Positions 26,621-40,282 are shown, counted from the stretch's first letter. The stretch: DNA of 64,000 nucleotides from Dirofilaria immitis (GCA_024305405.1 JAKNDB010000107.1:62001-126000); one strand, 5' to 3'. Notes: generated by a model from the letters alone, not told the origin. Translations and numbers: made by a program.

Positions 26621-28314
26621 ACCCTAAAATTTTCATTAAAAATATGATATGATAATGTCGTGAATAATTTATCAATTGCGAATATTTATCATTATGATAA
26701 AAGCTAGTTACTATCACAAGATTTGCTACAAATCATTCATATTTTAATAAAAAAAAATTTGAAATTTTTTTGATAAATTTAATTTTTATATATCATTTTA
26801 TAGAAGCAATAAATAATATGAAATCTTATGATTATCCTATTGAATAGGAATAATGAATTAAATTTTAATTGTATTATTTTCAGGATATTGTCCTGAATAA
26901 CTTCGGAAAAAAATAAGGACAATAAAGAGAGATAGGTGTAATATCATTGAGAATCAAAATTTGAAAAAGAGAAATTGTATTTGAGGGTGGGTAGGAATGG
27001 TCACTTTTCATATGTCGAAATGTTAATAATGACGGTGACAAAGGAAGTAATAGTGGTAAATAATGGTAGTTGTTAGAGATGTTAGTAAAATGATTGGTGC
27101 ATTCGATTGTCCGATCAGATAATTCAAGTAATAATGAAAAAGAGGATAAGATATATTGACTGTTTCTTAAGTTGATTTCAAAATTCTATCCCTTTCAAAT
27201 GTCACACTTCTTCCTTCTTCCAATTTCCATTTGTTCATGTTTGATATTAAAAATATGATATCGTATGAATCATTATCTCTTTTGATATTTATCATTCTCT
27301 TTTCATTTCTAATTAATCCTTCTAATTACTTTTATCAATAAAATTATTTCCAAATCAAACAATCTTCATTTCTTTCATTGATCATCTTGTTCCATTTATA
27401 AAGACATTTATCTATTTAATAATACATATCTGTTAGAGCTAAAATGATATTCAAAATTAATGTAAATGAAGAAATGAATGATTAATTAGAAGTTATCAGT
27501 ATCAGAAAATGGAATGGATTTCATCGATTATTTTATCAACCCAAATTATTTCACATTTTACATTTTGATCAATATCATTCATTTATTCCTTTCCTTTATC
27601 AACATTTTATCTTAATTCATCATTTTTAATAAACGTTAACAGTAAATTTGAAACAAAAAAAAGCAAATAAACTAAAACATTCATAGGAGGAAGTTGAGAT
27701 AATCAGTGCCACAAAATAGATAACTTTGATTCTATTAAGAAAATCAAAGTTTATAAAATTATCACTTAGATAGCGATATAATTAGATATAGAAATAAAAT
27801 TATTTATCTATTCCTGCATATAGCAAAATATTTCATTGGTAATTAGATATAAGGTTGAATATCAAAGTTTAAAACAAAAATAATATGTCGAGAATGCATA
27901 TTTGATGGATAAACTACAAGTGAATCAGTCTCGTTTGAATAGAAGCACTAAAAGTTCCTGAAAAAAATTTCCATTTTATCGATAAGCTTTTCTTTTCTAA
28001 TGACTGATTTAAACTTTTTTTTAAATCGTTCGCTTCCTATATGTTGAATTGTTCATTATAGTGTTCTAAATGATTCTGTTTGAAATCTTGATATCAAACT
28101 ATTTGATGATGATAAGTTTTTCGAAGATATTTTAATGTTGTTAAGTTTAACTCAACTTTTTGATTAAATATTTTTAAGACAAAATTTATGATTGTATAAA
28201 TCTCGACCAGTCAGAGGATAGTGATAATTGAATTAAATTATTTTCTTTATTTGTTTAATATTTAAAAATTGGTATCATCAAAGAATTAGGTAGAAAATAT
28301 ATCATTAAATATTT
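26621..28314. other. intergenic, nothing identified
   Basis: AT-rich sequence between two minus-strand genes. No conserved exon or RNA gene was seen. It probably contains the 5' flank of PTR. Confidence 0.5.
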
Positions 28315-28976
28315 TTATTGATCAAATTTATTCATTTCATCATTCATATTAATAACAGGAAGAAGGGAATTTTTGGAAAGATTATTTTTATCATCATTAT
28401 CAGATTCCCAAATAGAAGGTTTAATTGTACGATGATGAACTGTATTCTGAAAAAAACAATTAATTGCTAATTGCAATATGCTAAATGTTAGAGGTTTGTT
28501 TTTTGAATTTAAATCTTAGAAAAAAGATTTATTAAAATTTTGAAAATATTGATACCTTCCCAGGATTATTCAGATCGCTCAAAAGAAGTGGTATTTCGGT
28601 AAGTTTTCTTTTTCGTTCTTTGGAGATAATAATTCGTAATTTATAGATAAGTGTGATAAGTTCTATCATCAATGCTACTGCAACAATAATCATAACACAT
28701 GCCAACATCTGTCAATAAATTTTGACAGATAATTACTTTCGTCATAGATAAGCGGTTTTTGTATGCAATGAGTGATATATCGAACCGTTATCAAATGTCT
28801 TTCTTCAACTGCATGATTAATGATATAGAAAAAAAGTAAAGTTTTTATTAATTTTTTTTGTTAAACAATAAAAGGATGAAATTAAAAGTGGTAGCATGTT
28901 GCCTCATTTTATCATTTCTTTTATCACTTACAGTTGGATCAATTGGAATGATTGCTGCATAAATATCGTAATGCAT
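28315..28976 (-). CDS. small single-pass membrane protein, 109 aa, unknown
   Basis: Three phase-0 exons (28932-28976, 28556-28708, 28315-28446) with good donors (GTAAGT, GTATCA) and acceptors encode about 109 residues. A short N-terminal segment (MHYDIYAAIIPIDPT) is followed by one strong hydrophobic helix (LACVMIIVAVALMIELITLI). A basic stop-transfer stretch (KLRIIISKERKRK) and an acidic and Asn-rich tail come next. This suggests a single-pass protein with a cytosolic C-terminus. I do not recognise the family. The gene lies 1.2 kb downstream of SOAT on the same strand. An upstream exon cannot be excluded. Confidence 0.6.
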
Positions 28977-30201
28977 TTTTGATGTATTGATAAGCAGCTT
29001 TTTAATGAAACATGATCCGTTACAAATGACTGTATCACGTTCTTAAGCGATCACAACAATGATAAGCGTTTGATAGGTTTTCATTTTTTATATCGAGAAA
29101 TGATTTTAGAGAAGTGGGAAAATACATTCTATAGAAGAACTGGTTTCTTCATTGTTTTTAACTCTTATTAGTAGGTGAAATAAGTAATAAAAAAATGAAT
29201 CAACGACACTGACGTCAGAAAGACCATTCATCAAGTAGAAGTATCAATGTAAAATGAATGTATGATATATAGAATCTCTGAAAAGACTAATAACGCCAAT
29301 TCATAAATCGTTCGCTTAATGAAATCTCGAATGAAATGCTGAGCTCAACTTCGAATGCAAACAGAATCTTCAAATTTTTTCTGAATTAACTTCTATGATT
29401 GTCAAAAATAACAGATGGTACCAATTTTTCCTACTCCAAGAAATACTAAAAATGGCTCATTCTAATTTTTCACTACTAAATTAATCAAAAATATCAGATA
29501 ATACAATCTTTCTTATAGCTATCAGATTTCTGTATCGAATTACTGAATAATTTGTTTAATTAAATTGAATTATTTTGGGAGCTTATTAATAATTCTGTAA
29601 TTAGTAACTGATTTCGAATAAAAGAAATGTATTAATTTAAAATCGAAATTTTTGTTTGTACTTTATCACTGCATTATCTTTACATATAGATATATTGATT
29701 TATTATCTTTGTGAAATTGCAAACCGAATAGCTAATTTCCTAGCAATATAAGTGTTTTGTATGATCTGAGAAAAAAAAGGAAGTTATCAAAAATGAAATT
29801 AAAAACTTTATGTTTCAATCTATAATAGATTCATGCATGCTAACAATTCGAAAACTATGCTAATGAATCCTTTGAATAGTTAATCTTCTTGAATCCTTTG
29901 AATAATTGAAGTGTAAAAATTAATCATAAATTTGATTCCAAAAATTTATTCCGACGAAATTGTTTGTAATAATGATATTATCATAAAATTCAAATTATTT
30001 CAAAATTAATCAATTGTTTAATCTAAATATGTTTGCTGAAATTTTTACAGAATATGACTAGAAAAACGATCAACGTTAATTAACTAAATATATAATGTTT
30101 TGTTTTGTTTTGTTTTGTTTTGGTTTTTTGCTGCAGCATATTTTACATGAAAGGAATGCAATTAAAAAAATTTAGAAAAAAAAACCTGTTTTCTTTTAAA
30201 A
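28977..30201. other. intergenic, short TTTTG repeat
   Basis: No gene seen between SOAT and the 109-aa gene. A (TTTTG)n run lies at about 30097-30122. Confidence 0.5.
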
Positions 30202-33200
30202 TCACGTATCATTAAATTCTCGACAAAACCAATGTCGAGGTAAGAAAAAATCCAACATAAAATTCTGGAAATATGGAACACATCGTTGCCTAGCATACCA
30301 TTCTTGGCCATATAAGGATACAAATATTCCAGTACCAATTAATAAATTAGTATGCATTGCTATATTCCATATTCTCTTTGAAGTGATAAATTGTGATATA
30401 AAATAGAAAATTCCTGCAAACTTCTTCCATTAACCCATTTTTTTCCTCTCTTCTTTTATTTTTTAGTGAAAAATCTTATCGTTTCTTTTTTGCATTAATA
30501 AAACTTTATGATAATTTTACTGATAATCTTTTCTAATATATATTTCTGATATGAAAGAAACAAATAATCCATTTTATTATCATACTTCTGAAACAGAATG
30601 GATTAATAAATAGATTATTCTTTTTCATTTTTCGTTTCTCTAAAATTTGAAAGCAAAATATTGGTGAATTACCTCCGAAAATGAAATATAAACTGAATAT
30701 AACAGGATAGAACATCCTTAAAGCCATTCCAAACCAGTACTCATGAAAGATAGATGAAAAGAAAAATACCATTGTTTGAGCAGTGAAAAGTCCTTTCTTA
30801 CCTCCAACCATCTGTTAAAATTTTAAATTTAAAAAGTGATATTATATAATTATTTCTCTCTTCTACGTCATATAATATTTATCACTTTATCAAGCTGAAT
30901 TTATTGCTTTTTAATTTTCTAATTTATAAATTACCCATGAAATATCTCTGTAGATATAAGCATAAAGCCATTCGTGTACTACCAAATTCCAATAGCGATA
31001 ATATTCAGCCATCGATTTCGAACTCCACCAATTCTAAAATTATATATTGGCCTCAGATGCGAAAACTTATTTAAAATGAAACTGATCAAAATTGAGAAAT
31101 GAAAAATGTATTATCAATATCGATGCCATAGATCATTTGTTAAAATAATTTTTCTGATACTATTCTCGAGATTGATAACAGATTCTTTTAATGAATTCAA
31201 CTGTTATGTATATATTAACGAGAATTTTTACTAGATAAAATTGTCGATCTGAATATCGTAACATTTCTGCAAACATATTTAACCAGCAATGTAATAGACC
31301 ATAAAAAGTAATATTAGACATAATGCGCCAGCTATTATCGAAATAAATATACTACTTATTATTGTTGGAAGTTGTAATCTCCTCAGGTCTATATTCTCGA
31401 ACTGAGGTAATATCATCTGAAATTTTGAAAACTTTTTCATAAAAATTCTCGAAGTACATCTTAAAAATGAATCTCTAAGATTAATAAATAGAAATAAAAG
31501 TTCGTAGAAATGAACTCACCTGTATGAAAATAAGATCAGTGCAATAGATTATAACGATTATTTCTTGTGCATAATTCTTTACAGTTTGCCAATTACATTT
31601 TGAATTTCTAAATCGATGTGTTGAAAAATCAAAATGCTTTTTGAAATTTTATTAAAAGTAGGATGTAGAATGTTTAAGAGAAATTAGAAAATAGGTAATG
31701 AATGAAAAACCTGGGATAAAATGGACGAAAGACTAATGAAGGACAGAAGAAAAAGTAAACATATTGCTGAAGTGTTGGAAATTTCTCGAAAATGTCGTTA
31801 TACTGAAAAATTTTATCGTTTTATGCTCGACATTAAAGAGTAAAGTATTTGATGAATAGATCAATCAAAAGCACACTTTCAAAAATCGAATAATTTTTGA
31901 AGATTATCATAAAATTACATCATCTAATCAGCATCGCAATAATCGATGATTCGATACTGTTACTCGAGACAATTCGAGAAGTATCAAATAACTTTACTCA
32001 AGATTAAAAATTAATTAATAATAATGATAACCTCGAAATCATCCTTCTTGCTAGCTTCAATTTTTGAACGAACTGCCAATGAGTATACTTCACGTACGAA
32101 AGAATGAACTTTCATTGAAATGCGTGTCTGAAATTAATTTCAAATTTTATTTGAATCAAATTTTTAACTAACAATTTCCTCCATTAAAAAGATTCTATTA
32201 CATACTGCTGTTCAGATGGCATTTGATAATATCATCAGATTCATCCATCTAGATGATCATCTAGTAATATCAATAAGATTTACTCATCTTCTTGGCAACT
32301 AACTATTTCTATCCATCCATTCATTCCTTATTGGCTTAACTGTATATGTATAATTTTATTATTAAAATTAATTCTTACACTTTCACAGGTTATAATAAAA
32401 GTACAAGCACATTCAAGTTGCATTATTAGCGTAAATCGAATAGAATAATAAAATAATCCAAATAGATATATAATGTATAGCGAAAGTAGAATAATAAAAT
32501 CTTTCTGAGGTTCCTTTAATATATAAATGCGATTGATAAAAGATAGCAAAAAATATCTTATCAGGAGATTGTGTATTTAAAAATGGAATAACTTGTTGTT
32601 GATTTCAATAGTTAATTCATCAGTGTTGTTGAATTCACTTAAACTATGATGATGTTTTTTTTCTCGAGAGTTAAATATACTCTCTTGATTTCTCGTAATT
32701 TGTATTTCAAATAACTTACCGATTTACATGGTATTTTACTCCAAAATAATAAAATAAAATAAACAAATAGCGTACTTCCTGCCAATGTACTCCAGAAAAT
32801 CAAAGTTATTGGCAATTTTTGAAATTCCATATTATCAGCCATAAATGATGTAGTGGACTAGAAATGCAATAACTTTCGTGGCTCTCTAATTATCAATAAC
32901 GTCTTCATAATGCAAAATTGATATATTTGATAAGCAATAAAAATGTTATAATATAGTATTTTGATAGGCTTTTTCAACAATTCAAATATAATAATAACAC
33001 ATATACATGAAATAATAAGTTAAAATATGATGATAAGTTTGATAAGTAATAACTTACTTCCCGTGATATACGATGTCTTCAAAAATTGTCTTTAAAAATA
33101 GCAAAAAAACATTGCACAAAAGAAATTCTTCAAACACGACAAATCTGTTTGCGTTAAAAGTATTCTAAAAATTCAAAATAAAAAGTAAAATTATTTTATT

Positions 33201-33447
33201 TTAAAAGTTAATAGATGATTCAAACTTTAATAAGTCAAAACTAATCAATAATTTAATGAAAATTTTCATAATTTTTATAAACATTAAAGCAAACTTTATT
33301 ATTGAATTCGAAATTTTGACTAATACATTACTTCAGAGAGGCTTATTTTAATAAAAAATTATTTTACGTTAGTAAGGATGGACGTTCTTGAAATTCTTTC
33401 ATTCTGAATTGTTTATTTATCTTTTGCTTTTTCTCCTTTTCGTTCAT
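30202..33447 (-). CDS. sterol O-acyltransferase (SOAT/ACAT, MBOAT family)
   Basis: An ER multi-pass enzyme that esterifies sterols with fatty acyl-CoA. Exons (minus): 33368-33447, 33058-33164, 32720-32857, 32379 to about 32560, 32032-32127, 31711-31802, 31520-31607, 31232-31416, 30935-31033, 30673-30811 and 30202-30414. Family marks: [44 protein letters not shown], the [16 protein letters not shown] block, the catalytic-His segment [11 protein letters not shown], and the C-terminal [14 protein letters not shown] rather than DGAT1 is favoured by the FYPR and LHCWLN motifs. The start at 33447 is my choice from an acceptor just upstream. Bases appear missing at T5 32816-32820 and A5 31303-31307; exon 4 contains another unresolved frame change around 32400-32480, and exons 1 and 2 do not join in phase. 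Confidence 0.93.
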
Positions 33448-34471
33448 TCTACCAAATTATTAGATAATATCTTCTCGTGACTTTGGCCTAAATTAAGTAA
33501 AAAAAAAAAACTTTCAATAATTACATGAAGCAATAAATAATAAACATTGCAACAATAATAAATAAGTAATTTAGAAAGTTCAACATGAAAACATCTCATA
33601 GAAGAATTTCTCATAATATTATATGATACAGAGAAGAGAACAATTAAATAGGTCAAATAGGGGCATCAAAGAAAGATGTAGTAAAGAAAAGATCGTCCTC
33701 TATTTCTCATTTATTGAACGATAATGCAAAGTGATATTAATTTGGGAGTTCCACTAAAGTATCGTTAAATCTTTGAACTTAAAATTAGATTTAAAAAAGA
33801 TTCTTCTGAACGATAGATGGATGTGATGTGAAAGGTCATCAAGACTATTTATGGAAATATAATCGAGTCGATGTTAAATTGCTGTAACTTAAAAGCGTAT
33901 TTATTATCAATTAGTTAAAAACTTTTAAAGCATATAAATAAGTTGATCATTAATTTTCATAGAATCGTTTTCACTAATGGTTAACTTAATCGTCACTCGA
34001 AAATATGATATATTCATAAGTCCACTGATCAACTTTCCGCTATGTTTAGATGTAAAAGTTGGATTTCATGGGAGGAAGTCGTAAGTGGCATAAGATACGA
34101 ATAAAAATAATATGTGTTTTATGCTAATATATGCAAATAATATGAATGAAGTTTAGTGATAAAAGTTTAAAAGAAATGCTCAACAACTTATCACTAAGTT
34201 CTTTAATATTGAGATTGTACGAGTGGTTGCAATTATATTTGCAATTCTCATAAATTCCTTTGAATTGTAAACTGTGGTGGTTATTCTTTCCAATTTTTGC
34301 ATGGAATATTTTGCAGATGTTTGCAATTACTTATTGTTTATTAAATTTCTATCTTATCTGTCTCAAAAGTTCAAAAATAATTCTATTTTTGATATACAGA
34401 TTTAATAGAAATAAAATTTAATTCAAATTGATGATATTTGTTTATAGAACGTAGAAAATAAAATTAGAAAT
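33448..34471. other. divergent intergenic region
   Basis: This lies between the SOAT 5' end (minus) and the 107-aa gene (plus), so it should hold both promoters. No conserved element was recognised. Confidence 0.5.
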
Positions 34472-35422
34472 ATGGAATCAATATTTTCATTATCAATTAT
34501 CATTAAAATTGCATCTATTTGTTTGCAAATTTGCATTCTTATTGGAATGACAATGTTGCTGACCATTACATGTCGCAAAAAGATTCGATTGAAGAAGAAA
34601 ACACAGATGTAAGACGATCAATCGAAATCATTTCAAATTTCTCCAATTCTTACACATCATCTCTAATTCTGACATCTAAATTATATTTATGCACGCCGGA
34701 GAATCACCATCACCATCATCATCATCATTATCATCATCATACATTTTTTCATGCAGTCGATCATCGATCATTTTGCATCTAAATGCAATCTTTTGGTTGC
34801 ACGACAATTGACATACACATTGTATATTATATATAAAATCATCTAAAATTGTTTCAAATCTAAGATTAATTTTAAATGGAAATACTTGATGAAATGTGAG
34901 GGTAATTTATTCATTTTGCAAATTGTAAATTTCAATTTGTAGGACGATTTAAAACCTGATAGAACCAAAGAAATGATGATGTCGCCCGCTCAAAGGGCTG
35001 CAATAGAGAAGATCAGAGAAGGTTGGCAAAGTTTAATGTTACATTTATTTTATTAGGAAGTTTTGCTAAATATATATTTTTTAAATGTTAACATTTTAAA
35101 GCCATTCAGGTTAAATGAATATTTAAATCTTCTAATATAATATTTTCAGGTCAAATGACTCCAGCAAATCAGAGTGAAACGATTGATGATGCAATAAGTA
35201 ATTGGGGAGCGGTGCAGAAAATAGAAAGTAATTTTTATAAAAGAAAATGTCCTATCAGGAATTCTAGGCTTATTAATTTAATTCCTCGTAGCTTTTATGA
35301 TATTATGGATTCTTCGAAATTTGTTCTTCCAAAATATTCTAATTTGTTTGATAGAATAAAATTGACAGAAAAGAGAATTATTTATTTTTTCAGGAGCATC
35401 AAGAATTCGTCGAAAGAAGTAA
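34472..35422 (+). CDS. small single-pass membrane protein, 107 aa, unknown
   Basis: Four exons (34472-34608, 34943-35021, 35150-35227, 35394-35422) join in phase if one A is added to the A5 run 34577-34581. The product starts with a hydrophobic signal-anchor (residues about 5-32, IKIASICLQICILIGM) and a CRKK stop-transfer. An acidic segment and a conserved-looking hydrophilic part (SPAQRAAIEKIREGQ, then ETIDDAISNWGAVQKIE) follow, and it ends in a basic tail RASRIRRKK. Without the added base, exon 1 reads into a stop soon after the membrane segment. I do not recognise a family. I infer a cytosolic C-terminal domain that may bind a partner. Confidence 0.55.
34700..34740 (+). repeat. CAT-rich microsatellite
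   Basis: Imperfect (CAT)n run inside intron 1 of the 107-aa gene; it would read as a His tract but is not coding. Confidence 0.85.
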
Positions 35423-35727
35423 GAATGATAAATAATTTAGTGATGGTTGTATTATCTTTTGCCATTTACCTATACTTTTAAGTGTTTCATTTTTTTTTTT
35501 GGATAATAATTTTTCATTGAAAAGAATTAATTTGAATTTTTATCAATGCTTTTTATCATAGCTAAATTTTATCATTTATCAGGAGCAGTCTTATCATTTT
35601 TGTTTTAAAAAACAGGCGCAAGATATTTTTGTCTTATTATTATATCATATTTCACCGTATCATTCAATAACATTTTGATTTATCATCCGAAAACTGTAAA
35701 TAAATTTTGAATTTTTTTTTTGGAAAG

Positions 35728-36556
35728 ATAATTCGAAATATGATCGTCAGTTGATGATTTATTTTTTCTATTCTGCTGGATCCTTTATCACTCCGGTCGT
35801 ATCCTTACTTTTAATGATATCAAAATTCGATAATATCTATTTTCTCCTTATCTTTTCTTTGTTATAGATAATCTTTCTACAACTTATTATCAAATGATAT
35901 ATCAATTAGTAGCTTTAAACAACACCGTTTTAGCCTAATTTATGCTTTGAAATGAAATATGTCCCCTTGTGCCAAGCCTGTTTCGTAGTATTGTCTACTA
36001 GATTCGTTTGAAGATTAATTTTTGATACTTTGATTTTCTCTAAAATTATATTTATATGAGAATGACCTCTGGGATATTTAAATTTTATTTGATTCTTGAC
36101 TTCCTCGAAACTTCCCGAAAAGTTACGAACAAAAGTTTTAGCAGGCAAGCATTTTTAATATAAATGGAAAAAAGAAATCATTCTTAATCCTAGAAAATCC
36201 AAATTAATGTTTGATAATAAAAATAGATGCTCCAACTTAGTTATCAATCTTTCAAACCGATGTAATTTTCTTAATTAGAATTTCAGGTCTGTTTTTTTGA
36301 ATTAGAATTTCAGGTCTATTTTCCACATTCCATTTTACTCTTTATTTTAACGGGTTTTATTATTCGTCCTTATTCACTAGCACTTTATGTGATCGTTAGA
36401 GCCACGAATGAGCCAAGAAAAAAAACCCAAGCCCATCATTCACAATTGAGTCTATCAAGTAATTGTGATCAATGTACATTTAATTGCAATTATGAAACAA
36501 ATTTTGTAGAATACTATCATTTATGGCATTTATTAAGATCTACTATGAATCTATAA
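35728..36556 (+). CDS. possible multi-pass membrane protein, partial
   Basis: Two open stretches look coding. The first (about 35728-35868) reads two hydrophobic blocks, including SAGSFITPVVSLLLMI. The second (36314-36556) starts right after a CAG acceptor, contains a TM segment (ILLFILTGFIIRPYSLALYV) followed by a hydrophilic, Cys-containing tail, and ends with TAA at 36554. They resemble the last helices of a multi-TM receptor or transporter, but I cannot assign a family. Upstream exons are not visible between 35423 and 35727. It may be a decayed gene. Confidence 0.35.
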
Positions 36557-37593
36557 ATTAATCTCTTGGCTCTATTTTATAATTGGCCAATTCTTAGGCA
36601 ATTTAGCCAATGGAATCTAATATATCATTACGGAAATGTTCCAATGATTTCTGTTGCAACACTCTAATTATGCTATTTTATATTAAATTCATTTCGAAAC
36701 GAATTTCTGAATGCATCTCAGCATTAATTGAATATTAGTGCTCTTTATGATTGGTCTTACGGAGGTGAAGATGCGGACTGAGTGACCTTTCGATGACTTC
36801 CTTAGACACTGGCGTGACCTTTAACGTTCACCGGTTTATCGTTGCTTCTCTCGATAGAGTAGATTAGAAAGTTATTGTTTTAGTTTTGTAAGGAAACATC
36901 TGAATATTCATCTTGATTCGTATTATTCTGAACACCTATCTTTATTAAATCTTTTGCTATTATTCGTCGAAATATCGTAAGTTTTTTGATATCATTAAGA
37001 TTCATATAGAATGCTTAATGCTAATGATAAACTTATCATTTAATACATGGCGATGCACTTTTTTTCTATTTATTAATATCTTTCACTCTATCGTTAATAT
37101 TATCTTTTCAAATAATTGTTATAAAAAATCGAAAATTTTTTCCTTCCTTCTTGTCTACAGTCTAGCCTGATTACTGTCATATAATATTTTTCATTAGAAA
37201 AGATTCTTTGAACAATTGAAAACGTTATTCTTTATCACTGATTATATGATATCTGATTTACAGTGAACTTGATATATCAGTTTACTTTTTTAATTATAAA
37301 TAGATAATTTATATTAAATGAAATAAATGGTTCTTCTATAATTTCGTAACGTTATCTGAGGTTGACGAAATTTTATCCATCCCTATTTTTTAGTGATTGA
37401 ATTTTCAACAAATATTATAGTATGAATATTTTATTACCTACAGTTTGCATTTTCATTCATAACAGAGTTCAATAATTCTCGGTGAAATTTTCCCGCAATT
37501 CTATATAAGCCGTATATTCTTCTTTCATTTAAGCTTATATCGTACCTTTTTTGATTTTAAAGGTTTTTTTTTTTGAAACTTCATCATTTTTAG

Positions 37594-40282
37594 CTTTACA
37601 TCTGGAAATCATTGCCAGACAACAAACGCGAGAGTATTGATCTTGAAAAGATGAATAGCGTCAAAATGACACGTTCTTCACGAGCGAGAGGTAGTCCTCT
37701 GAATTTATCGATGTCAAAAATAAAATCATCATCCAGAAAATCTGATAATCAATTCGAGGTATGCTTATTTAATTTATTTTTGTCATTTAATGTTTTGGAA
37801 TTATGCTTCTGATGTTTATTATTCAACTATAATATTTAGGCCAAGTAATTTCATCGTTTTATCTTTCTTTAAATATTGAAATGCATCAGAGTTGTTCCAT
37901 TTCAGAATTTGAAGAATATTTCGTTTGAGTCAGATCATATGGAGCCACTATCGACGCCTTCATCACATCTCGAAGATTACTATGGTAATGGTGAGCAAAA
38001 GTAAGTTTGATGTTAATTATAAGTCTCGACATTATGAATCCTTATTATAACCTTATATTTTAGTTTATGCTTCCTATATCATTTGTTTCATTGTTCAATC
38101 ACTTATTTACTGAATGAACAGACGCTTTTCATTTATTGTATTTTTAAGCTTTCTAACTTGTTTGTTAATGAAGGCAGTTTATTTAATTTTTTTATTTTAG
38201 CTGCAAGAAAGTTTTTTTTTAATGTAGAAAATACAAAATTGGAATGTCTATTAAAACGAACTATATTTACCAATGTTATGTATTTTATTTTACAAATAGT
38301 TGTCATTTTTTAGCATTATTCAAGAAAAGCAAGCATAAGTTAGCAAAGTAACGAATGGTTGAGATACGTTTATAAATGTCATGACAATCATCAATTATGA
38401 TTATTTTATTAGACTGGAATATGAAATAGATTGGGGAAAAATGAAAGGATTACTTGATTAAATGCTAATAATTAAATGTTATTATGTTATGGTGTGCAGA
38501 ACTAGCCGATGGATAACGGACAGCTGTTTAGAGTTGAAGAGAATGTTTAGGACTTACTTCATTCTTTTGGAACAACAACAACAATCCTACGATGACATTT
38601 TGTATCGTCGATCCCTATATTCATCTATTCTTCTTTAACAATCGATTTCATCCTTCTGTCTCTTTTATCGTTGTAATAAAAATTAATAATATAAATTGTT
38701 TGCATTTAATTTAAATTTCGTTTAATGTTGTTCAAATAATAATATTATACTAATGCAATTTTAATTTTTCATTAGAAATATTCTGTTGATGTCATTTTTG
38801 AATTTAATCATTCGTTTCTGTTACAATTTCAAATTATTGTATGTTCGAATGTTCTTTACTGTTGTTGACTTATCATGATAAAGAATTGCAATTATAAAAT
38901 AATTAGAAGCTAATAGATTAGTAATTTCATTATGTAAATGTGTATCAGATCGGTTCCAGCTCAATAGTGAAAGATCATTTTATCGAAGTCTAAATTATTC
39001 AGTTAATTTTCACATGCTAAGAAAGGTCTTAACTTGATTGACTTGCAATGCCATATTAGTTTTATTGAAGGAAATAAGCGGGAAGGAGTACATTATGGTT
39101 TGTTTAGAAGAGTTTTCTTGGGAACGTTATCTTATCTTATCATGGAAAATAATAAGCTTTAAGCTCACTTTTATGATCTGTTAAACTTTTAATACATTAT
39201 TATCTTTTTGATACGAAATTAAAGTTTTTTGAAGATGATACAAATACCAGCAAAAAAGCACTACATCTCAAGCAATGCTTTCAATTAAGAAAAAGAATTC
39301 TTCGCGTCGCAATTCACGATCACGATCACGTGGTCGCTATTCACGTCGCTCCACACCTCTCAGAAGTTTAGTATGTTTCGTCTCGCTTTCAATAGATTTT
39401 CCATAAAGCTTACTTCTTTTTAAACGATATGAAGATAAATAAGTTTCATATTACTGTTGCTAATGAGTCTAAGTTACTACTGAACTCTACAAAATCCTGT
39501 AACTTATAAGTTAGCTTAAAGTAACGAAAAGTCCGTAAGTTTTACTGTACAATACTGAAATAATAAAGACAAGAAATTTTGCTTCGAAAGTTGTCCTTTA
39601 TATGATTAATGTTTTCCTTTAGGCTTCTCATACATTTAAAACCGATTCAATTGAAAAGTCGTCACCTATCGCCGTACGTCATTCGGTTCGCAAATTTGCT
39701 AAGAAAGATTCGGCTCCATTTGAAAATCATTCTTCGGTATTTGTTTTTCTTTCCCCTATTCTAAGCAGATATAGATATTAGTCGAATGCCATGATTTTTT
39801 ATCAGCAAAATTTATAAATAGGTTGAAATAATTTGATTTTTTTGAATGAAAACTATTAGTGAACGTCTTAAGAATTAATCTTCTTACTCACTGTATATGA
39901 ATGGCTGAAAATTCAGGGATCTTACATGATAATACATTGATTTTTATCCTAATAAACTCTTATATTGAAAAAGGCGACAAGATGTTTTTCAAAATCAATG
40001 CTAAAAATTTTATTTCAGATTTGCCTTAATTAATTAAGATTTACACCTTTCCAGGAAAAACCAATGAAGTTATGTGAAACGACCTTTGGCACAGAAAAAT
40101 CCATGAAAACTTTGACTATTCCCGTTAATCATCCGTATATTCTGACATTCATTCATCTTTTGATGTGTGTTCTATATGCGTTTATCATTTATAAGGCAGT
40201 GAGCTATTTTGGTGTTGATCGATTTGTTATAAAACACTGGGTGCAATGGAGCAAGAAGATTCATCCTAATTTATTTTCGTAA
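37594..40282 (+). CDS. tail-anchored protein with Arg/Ser-rich segment, unknown
   Basis: Five exons (37594-37758, 37906-38000, 39251-39370, 39623-39736, 40055-40282) encode at least 240 aa. Splice phases match if one A is added to the A6 run 39252-39257. The protein is Ser/Arg/Lys-rich (ARGSPLNLSMSKIKSSSRKS, then RRNSRSRSRGRYSRRSTPLR) and ends with a single TM helix (ILTFIHLLMCVLYAFIIY), followed by a short basic C-terminal tail. Exon 1 opens with LYIWKSLPDNKRES behind an acceptor, so earlier exons are likely. RS-rich N-terminal regions followed by a membrane anchor occur in some inner nuclear membrane proteins, but this is analogy only. Confidence 0.6.

Noticed and set aside
31690..31745. 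A second apparent 28S word (GACTAATGAAGGAC)
   Set aside because: It is part of the SOAT exon encoding the [15 protein letters not shown] motif read on the other strand.
3877..33447. Functional lipid gene cluster (sphingomyelin synthase, PTR, SOAT)
   Set aside because: The genes are on different strands, far apart and separated by unrelated genes; likely coincidence.
34519..34782. ORF ending in a His-rich run
   Set aside because: The His run is a CAT microsatellite in an intron; only the first part up to 34608 is coding.
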